The notes under the pieces are model-generated. The model worked only from the letters and a program-made list of their open reading frames with translations, did not search any database and had not been told where the DNA came from. A stretch of 64,000 nucleotides of DNA from Pomphorhynchus laevis (Eukaryota; Acanthocephala; Palaeacanthocephala; Echinorhynchida; Pomphorhynchidae), in NCBI GenBank assembly GCA_012934845.2, contig WNNJ02003518.1:158355-222354 (forward strand). Reading direction: 5' to 3'. Each line of letters begins with the position of its first letter. Within the stretch, counting starts at the first letter, position 1. Positions 1 to 11,469 of the stretch are shown here, one piece after another. The position numbers and the translations under genes were made by a program.

Positions 1-1528
1 TTCGCCCAACTGTCGACGCAGTCTAAACTCGATATCCTTCATTTGAAAGCATTTCTTGTCTGGATTTCTTTTCATAACTGATTGAAGTTTGTATAACAAT
101 GCTTTTAGACGTTTGTTTTTATCAGTTGACGATATAGAGGAAGCTGATTGCTCAACCATCCATAGGTGTTTCCATTCTTGAACTGAAAAATTCTCAGTAT
201 CAGCAGATGACGTCATTACATCGTTATCAATTGCTAGTATTAAACTGGAATTGCGAAAGTATCGTTTCCAAGCAAGATCATGTGCACCAATATCCGATTT
301 AATATTGATATTATACCTTATAGAATGCTTAAAGTATGTACGACTGGCTCCTATATTCGCAGAATCTTTAGTTCTGTCTAGCGTAAACTTTTCGTTTAAC
401 TGGCTTTGTACTATGGAAGCTTTCCTGAAAGAGAAATGTACAATTTAGCAAATTTTTAATTTAAGGAATAAATACAATTAAAAATCAATGCAAATTTCAA
501 CTTTTGTGAAATCTGAATCTACAAAATCAGTAATATATATGTATTATCAGTAATATATGAATGTAATATAATCAGTAATATATGAAATTTTGACAATTCG
601 CCGCTTGTCATGTAAATGGCGTTTAAACGCGTTTCTGAAACAGTAATATGCAATTTCATAATAAATCACGGTGGGTTTATATATTCTGCCTAATTGTAAT
701 TATTCAAGTATGAATAATATTACAGTAAATTACTTTTTAATTATTAAAATTAAAGTAAAATTTAAATTACATTAAATTTTACTTTTATCCTTACAATAAT
801 AGTTGATAATCGTTTCAAAAATAATTATAATGTTACGGCTATCTGGAATTCACTTGATATGATATCTAAATATCGTATCTTTAGATAATTTAGATTTTTA
901 CAAGCTCCTGTTCAAATTAATATTTATATTCATATTCATCTACAAATTCGAAAGATCTACTTGATTCCAAATAATTGGATAACGCCGAAATTTGTAGTAT
1001 AAGTAAATAACATACGTTCATACTAAAGATTGAATAATTTCGAAAGTTGCATTCGTTTAAGATATCTTTAAACATTTTGGTTAAATTAACAAACACAATT
1101 TAGTTACGTTCTTAACGAAAATTTGTATTTGCATAGAAATTATACGTTAAAATATCAATACAAAAAGAAACATTTACCTCTTTCGATTGTTATTTTGATC
1201 ACATTCAGTGTTCACAGCAGGTTTAATGATATTTTCGATTTTACCAACTAAAATTAATAGCCATAATTAAAATCTGAGTAAGAAATATTTCTGTAAAAGT
1301 ACCATTGGAATGCGACCTGTTTAAATAAATTCAAATAAAACTGAATGAAATCGATAATCGTGGAAGAAACTTACTCTTTGCTTTCGGCATTTACGACAAA
1401 GCTTTCATTAGAGAGCCAATCGAAATTAGGGACTAAATATATCAGGTCAACTAAATAATCAAACAATGTAATTATTTACCTGGAATAGTGGATTCATCAG
1501 CACGCAAATTTTTAGAACTCGGAAACAT
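1..1528 (-). CDS. NRDE2: NRDE2-like protein, 5' part of the gene (five exons, runs off left edge)
   Basis: NRDE-2 proteins act in the nucleus in small-RNA silencing and, with MTR4, in RNA surveillance. The start ATG is at 1528. Exons read 1528-1480, 1432-1375, 1316-1303, 1247-1178 and 424-1. Every junction is GT-AG and the phases add up, giving about 205 residues with no stop. The N-terminus has FDWLSNESF, matching the DWLSNPSF box I recall near the start of vertebrate NRDE2. Farther on, a stretch with pattern F..D...D.AN......Y...I.RY matches the conserved region just before the HAT-repeat part of the family. A KRKR-type basic patch lies between them. The HAT-like helical repeats should lie beyond the window edge. 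Introns are 47, 58, 55 and 753 bp. The assignment rests on remembered family motifs and not on a search, so it is likely but not certain. Confidence 0.7.
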
Positions 1529-1959
1529 TGTTCAATTGATATATTAGGCGTTCACTAGCGTCATATAAAAATATGGAAATTTGAGTTTGTTTAAAAACAA
1601 AAATAATACTGAAAAAATATCCAAAGCAACGATAAATTATAGAGCATACATTTTTGTTGATCAAAATTTAATGAGCACAGATTAACCTGAAGATATGTAT
1701 ACGTTTCCAAACCGATTTTCAGATCATAATTATAATTTTGAATATATTGAATAAATTCAGTCGTTTTAGAGAAAAACAAATATGTATGAAATACAATTAT
1801 AACCAATAAATGTATCAATTATATATACTGTTAGTCATCATATATCGAAGATTCTAATATTGTCTGCTAGAACTCTGCATTAAGTGCACCTTTCAGATAT
1901 TTAATTGAAGCCACCAGCTAAGATTCTTCTTAATATCGCATGCGTCATATAATACAATG
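1529..1959. other. AT-rich spacer upstream of the NRDE2-like gene
   Basis: This stretch should hold the 5' leader and promoter of the minus-strand NRDE2-like gene. I see no coding region, repeat or clear motif in it. Confidence 0.4.
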
Positions 1960-2299
1960 TAAGATTGAATGAAATCAGCAAAATTTATTTTTATAAACTG
2001 AAATCAAACGTTTCGAGCGCTATAATCTTCTTCAGTGTCATACAACACTCTTGCAGTTTTACTTCCTTTATATACGTTTTCTCCGGAAGAATTCAAAATG
2101 ATGTCAATTATTTAAACGAAACTTACTAATTATTTGAAGTCCTTGTAAAGATGGTATGAGTTGGGTTGTCCACTGTAATTCTCGTTTTCTTCGATATTTT
2201 TAGTTTTATTCCTGTTTCTATTACTGCAATGCTAAACAATTGTCCTTTGTTTTTAACTATTGTCGAACCGATGCATCACTTGAAAAATATTTCGTTCCA
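1960..2299 (-). mobile_element. Penelope-like element, 3' end remnant
   Basis: Read on the minus strand, this ends in GAAGAAGATTATAGCGCTCG followed by AAACGTTTGA. That is the kind of leader/terminal repeat seen at PLE ends, where a 'GAAGA ... CGAAACGT' hairpin-like sequence is common. With the fragment at 2965-3282 it probably forms one PLE in the same orientation, split by a LINE. Some lysine-rich coding remains precede the terminal part. Confidence 0.4.
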
Positions 2300-2975
2300 A
2301 TTTGAGATCGCCTCAAATTCATCCATACGTTGATTTTGCACGATGTTTCACCTACTCGTCGAACTTAATTCTCCGTGACATCCACCGTATACGCCCCCTT
2401 ATCGACTTCCGTTCTTGTATGTCTCTCCTTTCATCGCTTCTCTTTCCTAAAATCGATTATTGCCTCAGCCTTTTCGCAAATTCTCCAAAATCCATCATTC
2501 TACCCCTACAACGAATAACCAACTCCGCCGTTAGAGTGCTCTTTCGTCTACAAAACAGCACTCTAACGGCGGAGTGCTCTGCCCCCAACTCTCTTGGTTC
2601 ACCATACACATCCGCACAAACTCCGCCTTCTTCTAATAACTTTTCGGCTCATCGCTATCGGCTCCCCATCGTTCATCAACCTTCCTTTCTTAGACGACAC
2701 TAGACACATCTTGCTATCGCTGCGTTCCTGTCATAACTTCTTACTCCACATTCCCAATTACTCCAACAACTACAGTCTACGATCCTTCCTCGTCGCCGCC
2801 TCACTCGCCTGGAATCAACTCCCGCTCGCCGTCGTCCGCGCTCTCTCGTTTATCACATTCAAACACCTCCTCTATTCACACCTTCTCGACACATTATTTA
2901 CATTTTTGTTTTGTTGTGGTCATGTAAGCATGCGCTGGCACGCATTTGATACCTTAAAATAAATCTATTTTGTTT
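2300..2975 (+). mobile_element. LINE 3' end (CR1/L2-like reverse transcriptase C-terminus)
   Basis: The reading frame from 2302 has HIRLIRDIHRIRPLID-type spacing (here ILRDIHRIRPLID) followed by FPKIDYCLSLFANSP and LQRITNSAVRVLFRLQN. This is the region after the RT thumb that is common to CR1, L2 and related LINEs. After a frame change, 2594-2962 carries SLAWNQLP and FITFKHLL, the usual C-terminal WN.LP....F+..L motif. The 3' end is TTAAAATAAAT. It is 5'-truncated, and a second 3' end of the same family lies at 25975-26205. A perfect 19-bp inverted repeat (2522-2540 and 2557-2575) interrupts the coding sequence exactly where the conserved LHWLP block is expected. Confidence 0.75.
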
Positions 2976-3282
2976 TATATTGTGCATCGCAGGCAAGACA
3001 CTCTAGTAGGTAAATTCCGACTGTTGTCTTGTAGTTACAAGATGAAAATATAGGATATGATAAGCTCGTGTGAGTACTCGAAAAAGTCTGCGTGCATAAT
3101 ATATCTGGAAATGTTTTGCAGCTCATGTCTTTACATTTATTGCAACCGCTATTATCTACTCCATCATTTTGGTTTGGTAGTTTCTGAAATATTGTACAAC
3201 ATGAATAAAAATATATTATCAAATGTTTAATTAAGACGTTAAAAGTAAGCTTGTTCGGTTTACTCCTACTCTTTTGTAACAC
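2965..3282 (-). mobile_element. Penelope-like element fragment, linker and start of C-terminal GIY-YIG
   Basis: The minus-strand frame holds CNKCKDMSCKTF, then a stretch ending VGIYLLECLACDAQY. A Cys-rich linker followed by a '[VI]IYLI.C..C..QY' start of a GIY-YIG nuclease is the usual C-terminal arrangement of canonical PLEs (Penelope, Neptune, Poseidon groups). It is therefore a different PLE lineage from the permuted one at 51.8-54.0 kb. The frame breaks off at the LINE at 2300-2975, which appears to have inserted into it. Confidence 0.6.
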
Positions 3283-3295
3283 ATAAGTTTACCAA

Positions 3296-4180
3296 TCCCC
3301 CCCATTGTTTTATTGTCAGCCGCTGAGAAGGAAATATTTCAAGCACGTTCTCGGATTAAGAGGTAATCCGTATAATCCGAGTACGAAAAATTACGAGATA
3401 AAATAAATACAGCGTATATTAAAAAAACAATTACGACGTAATTATAACGATGACGACGATTAGGACAGTATCTAAGCTTAATTGCAACGGCTACAAAGCT
3501 TGATTACATTTAATTAATCACTAGGCAATTAAATAGTAAATGCAATAAAGACGAAACTCAATAAGGATGTCGCCAGTCAATAGGTCGACAGCGCCAACAG
3601 ATGTTTGATTTCTATTATGATTTCGTGAGCACGGAATTAATAACTCATGCAATGCTAATATTTTCATATTAAATTAACCCTGCTGGTGATTTTGAGAGGC
3701 TATTAACTATAATTCAATTTCTTCTGGTAAAAGTGCGGTGAAAATTCTTAATGAACGATCATAATCGTTTTTTAAGATATCAGGTTTAATATCTCAAATC
3801 GTCGTACATAGGATGACTGGGCATACGTAGCGACTTTGAATATTGCGAGAATAACTCGGTTCTATTTATTGATTTGATGAGGAAATATATAATGCTGACT
3901 GGTGTTTATGTCTCTTTGTGAGGAAAACGTCGTGTTTTATTTATGAGTACACCATTGGGTGTCCTAGGGCAGGTGTAACAACAAATAAAATAATACCATT
4001 AGAAAAAACAAACAAATTGAAAAAATTAAAATAATGTTATATCGGAATAATTAATTATAATTTAAGTTAAGGTTGTAATCTTAAATTAAAGATTACAAAC
4101 TTTATTTATAATTTTACGTAATATTTTGAACTGGTGGAAGAAAGTAAGCAATTCTTATTCAACTTTTCGCGAGACTACAA
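3296..4180. other. AT-rich intergenic stretch without recognisable features
   Basis: No coding frame, repeat or RNA motif that I can support. Confidence 0.3.
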
Positions 4181-4186
4181 AATCCA

Positions 4187-5400
4187 ACTAATTTAAATTT
4201 AGTATCATTTCTATCAGTAACATATATCCATGCAACCTTGATACATCTGACTTAAACATATATTTCCTCCATCGTTACCCAACCCCTTCCTTAATACATT
4301 CTCGTAACACTTTGATCCATGATCCGACATATTCCGTTGCTCTGTTGCTATCAAGTTACCCAAACCAACTTCCCAAAAATAAACTATCTTATCCCCCTTT
4401 CTTACTTTCTCTCATCACTCATCAAACAACGATTCGATCATCCGCAGATTACATTCATCTATAAGACTCGTCTACTAACACTTTCCCTCTAATAATCTAA
4501 CTACATAAAGTTATTTCGTCTTTGTGTTAGACGAGTAGGAGCGAAGAAACGGACAATATCACGTAACGTTGCCTGAAAATAATACCAATTCTCTTGAGTT
4601 CCAACTATCAAAGGATTAGGCCAGCATTTGTGTGAAATTAAACTGCGACCTATGCTTTAATTAATTCTGAAAAAATTCTTCGTAGCAGTAGGTTGTATAA
4701 GTGATCATGATGAGAGCATGTATATTAAAAAAGTCGAGTAATCGCTAGATATAATCGGAGAACTGTATTCGACATTTTTGACGAAATGAAAGATTGCTAG
4801 TAAAACATAGATCCAAGATGGAACAGATATTACCTCTAAGACGCGTGTGTCTTTGAATGTGTTGGGGTAAATGAATATTATTTAGGGTCTCAAGTAGTAC
4901 AGATTTAGGATAACAACCAGGAAGCGGTGTATAGATGTCTCGATCAATATATGTCATTGAAATCTCTCAGTAAGAGGACTGATTGACCATTTACCGAGTT
5001 GCTTAATATTAAATATCTGATGGAAGTAGTTAAAGCAAAAGGGAAACAATTAAATGCACCTAATTTAAATTTAGTATCATTTCTACCAGTAACAAATATC
5101 CATGCGTACTCACAAAGATTTGTATTGTAAATTTCAGTTAATAGAACTTGGGTTATGAGATGGTCCTTTACATATATTATCAAACACCACTACGACATAC
5201 TAGGTGGTCAGAGCGGATAGTGAAATAACCATCAATGAAAATTTCTGCGTCGAGGATGTGAAACTTTAACCAAGACTCAGTAAATACGAGTATATCAAAG
5301 GGTGTAAAGCTAAGAATATATAATATTTCGTCACGCTTATTAGTTAAGCTTATTACAGTATAGTAAAGCATACGAATTGAAAGACTTGAATCGGAAATAG
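4187..5400 (-). mobile_element. LINE fragment, AP-endonuclease domain
   Basis: Three minus-strand frames in series (5371-5180, 5183-4944, 4957-4745) read as one decayed apurinic endonuclease domain. The first holds FDILVFTESWLKF, the typical '(D)I..(L)TE(S/T)WL' motif. The second holds GV.IYVKDHL and LLLRDFNDIY, the GDFN motif with its G lost. The third holds a TR....SILDLCFT stretch, as found before the catalytic His. This is the CR1/L2 type of LINE endonuclease. A 48-bp piece at 4187-4234 repeats the sequence at 5058-5105, so a second fragment of the element lies just downstream. Frameshifts make it non-functional. Confidence 0.65.
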
Positions 5401-5863
5401 GGACGCATCCGTTAGCTTTGTTAATATGTATGTTTACTTGAGGTGCATCTTAGCTGCAGCACAACGGCTCCGAAGTTCATGAAGTGTTCGATCGTTGATG
5501 GTGGGCCGAATCCAGAAATGAGTAGAAGTTTTGCGCTGCACTACGCGAAAATTTGTAATGGTAAGGTGACGTTCGCAATTTGCCAGTCTGTTTCGGAGAT
5601 CACTTTTCGTTTCATTCATACGAGTACGTTCCACTGAGGATAGGTCTCAATGAAGAATCAATACATTTCCTGCAGGATGGTATCCGTACCGCAAAGCAAC
5701 AATGCACATGCCAGGATTTTGCATGATGATTTTAAGAGGCATGATTTATTATTATCGGGTTTTACTTTCCCCAGCTATAAATTTGGAGGAATCTGAATTG
5801 TTGAGTTTCAGCGGACGAACAAGTATGAAGTAATCTAGCAAATAATATTTGTACTGCTTTCAC

Positions 5864-6640
5864 AACATGTTGAATGCGTAGTGTTGTTTGTTGCTAAAGA
5901 TTCGAAGAGATTCACAACGACAAGACACAGATCTATCGACAGTACGACGGGTTTGGTTAATTTCCCGATGAATAATTGAGTCGATGGCAGATTTCTGATG
6001 CTGACTTGGAATTGTTATTTTTAGTACTTTCATTGCGTAGTCGGTGTCAGATTTCTGATGCTGACTTGGAATTGTTATTTTTGATATCTTTATTGCGTAT
6101 TTCCACTAGGCTTTCTTTTATAGAGTTCCTTAACCGTACTTTAGGCTCAGGATACGAAGTTTTGGTAATCGGTTTCGCGTTGTGTACGTTTCCATAGGAA
6201 GGTAAAATAATCGAGTCTCTTGATATCGAAGTAATATGTTGATCGGTCGAATCGGAAAGTATTTGTTTTGTCACTTTGCCATATGTAAAATTAATAGTGT
6301 TTATCGAGGGAAAGTATATCTCATTATTGAAATTCTTCGTTAAGGAGTTATTTGTGGTATGGTCCTTTGTTAACGATTCATAGGGTGAATATCGGTATCA
6401 ACCTTCGTGTTGCTTGAAGAAAAATCTTGACGAGGACAACCACGTACAAACTCACGCTTGCTTTCACATCATGTTGAACGCGTAAAGTATTGTTTGTAGC
6501 CAAATATTGGCTAAGATTCACAACGATTAGAAACTGAGATCTATTGAAAGTACGACAAGTTTGGCTAATTGTAAAGCGGTGAACGATAACTGGGGCATTA
6601 GTAGATATCTGATGCTGACTTTAAATTGTTATTTTTGGTA
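5864..6640 (-). repeat. Nested tandem duplications, probably LINE 5' region
   Basis: Two scales of tandem repeat occur here. A 60-bp unit starts at 5988 and again at 6048 (CAGATTTCTGATGCTGACTT). A larger unit of about 600 bp covers 5864-6140 and 6465-6640, sharing CACAACATGTTGAATGCGTA and the TCTGATGCTGACTT block. It lies directly upstream, on the minus strand, of the endonuclease fragment at 4187-5400. It may be that element's ORF1 or its 5' monomer repeats. Its coding content is not recognised. Confidence 0.5.
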
Positions 6641-6879
6641 CCTTTATGAATTTGTTGTTATAGGAGCACGTGAAGTCATGCTGCATCAAATAACTTGTTT
6701 CAATGGTATCATTGCGTATTTCAAATAAAAAATTTAATATATAAAAAATTTAATATAATCATGCTATTATTACTAATGTTTCAACAGCACATAAAAGCAT
6801 GGCTTAATTAGCTGGTTCACTGCAGAAAAAAAGAAAATATAATAAAAGTATCAAAAATACGGAAAAGCCGCTTTCCTGA

Positions 6880-7297
6880 TGGCATCCTCCATCCGTAATT
6901 TATTTTTGAATTCGTTGATATTACTACTTCACACTGTTGACTATCCAAGCTAATTCCACAGAGATACAACTCGCCGATCAAATTGGACAACTCGTGATTT
7001 TCTTATCCTTTCACGTCGAAGGTTAAACCATGGCCTCGGAGGATATTGGATGAGCACAAATGAAGGCAATCTCGAAAATATAATCAATTTTCGATTATAT
7101 AGTTTTGTAGAATAAAGAAAATAATTTTCCTGTATTTCAAAAAATATAACTAATATTTTTTGATTATCATTATGGTAAACTTTGAGCCTTGAAAGAGATA
7201 AAATAAATGATGTAGAACCTGTCAAGCAAAGAAACACTTCGCTTGGCCTTTTAAAGTAATGGTGTCGTTTTGTGAATGAGAAATTGACTTTTTGCAT
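6880..7297 (-). mobile_element. LINE 3' fragment
   Basis: The minus-strand frame ends FNLRRERIRKSRVVQFDRRV followed by VSLWN, matching the C-terminal 'F..R..R.....+.F..RVV..WN.LP' block that many LINE ORF2 proteins have just before the stop. The upstream part of the frame is not recognised. It is 5'-truncated and old. Confidence 0.5.
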
Positions 7298-7337
7298 TCC
7301 TTTGACTTTTTAGTGAAAAGTCAAAGGAATGCAAAAA
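7289..7337. repeat. Perfect 22-bp hairpin
   Basis: The arms 7289-7310 and 7316-7337 are exact reverse complements with a 5-nt loop. It lies at the 5' edge of the LINE fragment at 6880-7297 and is not part of any recognised element end. Confidence 0.85.
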
Positions 7338-7959
7338 TACCATAAGAAAATAGACCTTAAAAATAAAAGATGGCAAAGCACTAATAATCATTCATTTTTC
7401 AAAAAGCATTATTTTCATTGACAAAACCTTGCATTCACTTGTATTCTTTCGATGCTTATAGGTTTTGTTCTCTTCTTTTATTTTTTAGTGTCTGTAATGA
7501 AACTTTGAGAATTTGCTCGTTTTGTTGTGTAAGATTAATTTTTTATAATAATTTTTATAAATTGTTATCTTAAATTAACAATAGCAGAACTGTCCTCTTG
7601 CTCGAGTTAAACTGTTTGTGTAAATTGTTTTCAGAATTTTTTTTCTTTTTACATACAAGACCATGATATTTTATTTCATCATAAATCAAAAACATGAAAA
7701 GTTTGTGCACTTCGGATCTTTAAAATATCCAGTAAAGCATGAATTCAAGCAAAACTAAGTAATTAAACATGCGAGTGTTAAGGGGGTGAAGCCAATTATG
7801 AGAATAAAAAATTTAAATATAAATAATTATGCATTTTAAAAATTCATGATGAGTTTAAAAATTCTTGATTACTAACTACTTACAAAATCACATGTCTATT
7901 ATCCTGACAACACAATTAAAGAACAACAAGAACCGATATCAACAAGAACCGATATATTA

Positions 7960-10900
7960 AAAATCTTTTATCGAACCGACGAATCGACGCGCCGAAACGA
8001 ACACAGATAAATAAATTACAAATTTTCAAAACGATCGAGCGAACGAACGAACAACACTGCATCCTGACTCTACACGACCAATTAAGTTTATCAAGCGTAG
8101 TGCACTAAAAATTAGCGTAATTTCGAACATGACAACAGCTTACGCACAATGTGGCGTGTGCTTTCGACAGTTACAAATTACTTCGGGCTGTTTGTTGAGG
8201 AAGCACGGAGGAAGGGTTGGCTGTTCTGGTTCGGGAATGCACCCAAAAACATTTAGCGCAATCCGATGCCATAATGTCCCGAATCAGAAGGGGCTAATCG
8301 TGACCGACTATGTGTCGCTCCTTGACTTGACGCTTAACCTCTTGAAAAGCAACGTCCAATTGCTTAGAAGAATTCCTCGCTCAGCTAGTTCAGTCGTCGC
8401 CAGCAAACTTTCTGAACTTATCGCAGCGATCGCATCCAATCCGTCAAACTCAGACGCTGGTCCATGCTTCTAGCTTTTCCGAAAACGGTAATTCGCGTTC
8501 CCGACCGTCATAATGAACACGAGGCTCTGAGTAGTCTTTCTTCACAGGTTAATCAGCGCTGTGTGGCATATCAGATCGAGGACATCCGTCGTGCAACTTC
8601 GTTCGGCGTTGCGAGGAACATCAGCGGGAGTCCAGATGACGTCGCTCAGCAGGACAACTCTGACGACTTATTAAGAAGGCGGGTCTCAGAAAAGATAGAA
8701 GACGGCGATATTATCGGAGCAATTCGTCTGGCAAGTAGTTCGGAGCCGTTTCTACTCGAGAGTTGCGAAACGCTGGAGAAACTCCGAAAGTTACATCCGA
8801 GACAAACTCCAATCGTCCGAAACGATGAAGTTATGTCATCTTGTCCAAACGTCACGACAAACCTGTTGATAGTGACATCTGAGGAGGTCTTGTCGTCCAT
8901 TCGTTCTTTTTCGAGAGTTTCTGTGGGCGGTGTCGACGGGCTCTGTCCTTTGTACTAGTTAGATCTTATTGGACCCTCAAGCGGCGCAGCTGGCGGTCGC
9001 CTGATAGCGTCTTTGGTGTCATCCTCGAACAATATTCTATCCGGAACCGTTCACCCCGCAATTCGTTCCATTTTCTTCGGTGCTCGAATGTTAGCCTCCC
9101 GAAAGAAGTGTAGGGTGTACGACCAATCGCCATCGGTTGTATGCTGGTCCGCATTATCGCTAAACTAGCCAGTCGATACGCTCGTGACATGCTCCGGAAT
9201 GTTATACTTCCTTATCAGCTACGAGTTGGCGTCACAAGGGGAGCCAAAGCTGCAGTTCACGCCGGGAGGTTCTTCTTGAAATCTTGTTTACACAAAGATA
9301 CGGCAATTGTAAAGCTGGATTTTCATAATGCTTTTAATAGTGTCGATCGCGGCATAATGCTGAGATGTGTCAATTAGAGCCTACCACGTTTATCATCTTT
9401 CGTCAATGAATGCTATCTAGAACCAAGCAACCTATACTTTGGCAAAAATGTGGTCGACTCATCCGTCGGCATACAGCAGGGCGATCCCCTTGGACCAGCG
9501 TTATTCGCGTTGGCAGTGGACGACATGGCGAAGTCCACAGAAAGCCCTTTGACAATTTGGTACCTTGACGACTGCACTCTCGGTGCCAACGTTGATCTTC
9601 TTCTTGCCAACATCGATTTTATCAATAACTCCGCGGCATTGGTTGGTCTCCGCCTGAATCTGGCAAACTCAGATCTACAGACCCAAACGTGATTAAGAGG
9701 CTTTTATGTCTGTTACCGGACGCCAGGGTAGTCGCTCCAATCAGGGCTACTCTCTTAGGCGCCCCGATTGAAGATGTAACCTCAGTTGATTCTGCTTTGT
9801 AAGAATTTATTCATAAACAGCTCCGTTCTCTCCTGCCGAAATTGTCTAGGCACGAAGCTATTTTCCTGCTACGAAACGCATTCAACATCCCACGATTAAA
9901 TTATCTACTCAGGTGCGCACCATGTTTCCGAATCAATGTACGTGGGCAGTACGACGTAGTGCTTCGCCAGACTTTGCAGGACATCCTCAACTTGCCTAAC
10001 GACGATTCTGCATGGCTCCTGTCTTCTCTACCGGTTAAGATTGGCGGATTGGGCATCTTAACATGCACGGACATGCCCATTCCTGCTTTCAGTTCCTCGG
10101 TTTCGGGATCCCAACAACTAGTATTTCAAATTCTGTTCGATGCCAGATTATTAGACTGTGATTTCGGGGCAAGTGAAGACTTCGCCGATGCAGCTCTTGA
10201 GTGGTCCGCGTTTACCGTGTTGGTGTGTCCAGTGGTTAAAGAACACGAAAAACATTGGACAGATCCTATTTATTCGGTCAAACAATCGGCTCTTATGAAC
10301 TCAGCGACTACTACCGAGGCCCGCGCAAGGCTGCTAGCAGTGAGTAGCGCTCACGCTGGTGATTTCCTGAACGCCATTTCCGTTAGCTCAATATGCACTC
10401 GCCTGGATGACGCTAGCATCACAGTAGCCGTCGCAATCCGATTGGGAATCCGGTTTTGTGCTCCGTATCGGTGCATCTGCGGAAAGGAAGTTGATAACGT
10501 GTGGGCTCACTGGCTGGACTGTTGCCGATCAAAGTCTCGTCAGTCTCGTCATGCCTACGCTAGCAAGCTACTAAAGAAGGCATTGACGTCCGCTGGCTTC
10601 CCTTATCGTTTAGAGCCTACAGGAGTCTTCAGAGTTGACGGCAGACGACCTGAGAGAGGAACTCTGATTCCCTGGTAGTCAGGTTGACTGGTACTGTGGG
10701 ACTTTACTTGTGTAGATACCATAGCACCCAGCAACCTTAGCAGTTCGGTATATAGCGCGGCTAGTGTGGCAAAGAACGCAGAAACTAAGAAAGTTCACGA
10801 ATATGCTAACATTGACATCCGCCAATATATTTTCATACCAGTGGCAGTTGAAAGCACAAGAGCGATCGGGCCAGTATCTCTCACGTTCCTTCATGAACTC

Positions 10901-11105
10901 GGCACATGATCAATCCGCGCAACTTCCGAACTCCAAGCCCGTGCTTTCCTGTTCCAACGGATCAGCGTAGCCGTTCAGCGGGGAAATGCAGCATTCATAA
11001 TGGAGAGCATGAGCGGTAAAGGCTCGTCAATGCTGCTACTGTGATGGGTAGTAGCGTGATATTTCCGTATCAACATCAGCTCGGCATGAAGTTATCAAGA
11101 CAGCA
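7960..11105 (+). mobile_element. Nearly full-length LINE with restriction-like endonuclease
   Basis: This is a GC-richer block in AT-rich surroundings. It holds a 5' leader (about 7960-8128), one decayed long ORF (8129 to about 11040) and a short 3' tail. Domain order is N-terminal Cys/His finger, reverse transcriptase, CCHC-like finger, then a restriction-like endonuclease. That is the layout of single-ORF non-LTR elements of the R2/NeSL/CRE kind. The 3' boundary is set where the sequence drops back to plain AT-rich DNA. Confidence 0.75.
8129..11040 (+). pseudogene. LINE polyprotein relic: zinc finger, RT, restriction-like endonuclease
   Basis: The frame from 8129 starts MTTAYAQCGVCF...KHGG...C, an N-terminal C-x2-C...H...C finger. 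After a frame change at about 8465, frames around 9141-9377 and 9450-9692 carry the RT: KLDFHNAFNSVDR (motif A), GIQQGDPLGPALFALAVDD (motif B) and WYLDDCTLG (motif C, catalytic YLDD intact). From 9842 a 278-codon frame ends with CICGKEVDNVWAHWLDC (CCHC-like) and DGRRPERGTLIPW. After a further frame change comes LWDFTCVDTIAPSNL and then a C-terminal block with IFIPVAVEST. This matches the RPD...WD(V/F)T signature of restriction-like endonucleases, with E in place of the first D. I count at least five frame breaks, so it is dead. The TSD and the exact 3' end are not resolved. Confidence 0.75.
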
Positions 11106-11460
11106 CGACATTTATAGAAATTGACTTTTATTTTATTGTATTTTTAATATTATAAATTTAAAAAATGAATTTCGAAAAAATAATAATTATTTAAAATATA
11201 TTAATTGTTTACAAATATAATCCGTTTTCACAATTTACAAAAGCCTTGGATAGTCAAGGTTATTTCTTCTAACACGAAATAATCGTAAAACATTTTTGAG
11301 TTTGACAACACGTTTATAACCAAACAAATGCATCCATCCGCTATCATGACAAATCGTTTATTAATTGCATAATAATGAATTTCTAAAATAAACAACTTAA
11401 CCACTAAATAACTAAAAAAGAGAAGAATAAAAACAATAGTTTAAGACACAACAAACAAAA
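11106..11460. other. AT-rich spacer between two LINEs
   Basis: Nothing recognisable. It separates the plus-strand LINE from the minus-strand LINE pile. Confidence 0.3.
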
Positions 11461-11469
11461 TCAAGACAT

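Noticed and set aside
251-448. 65-codon plus-strand ORF at the left edge
   Set aside because: It lies antisense to the last visible exon of the NRDE2-like gene, whose frame is supported by splice phases and motifs.
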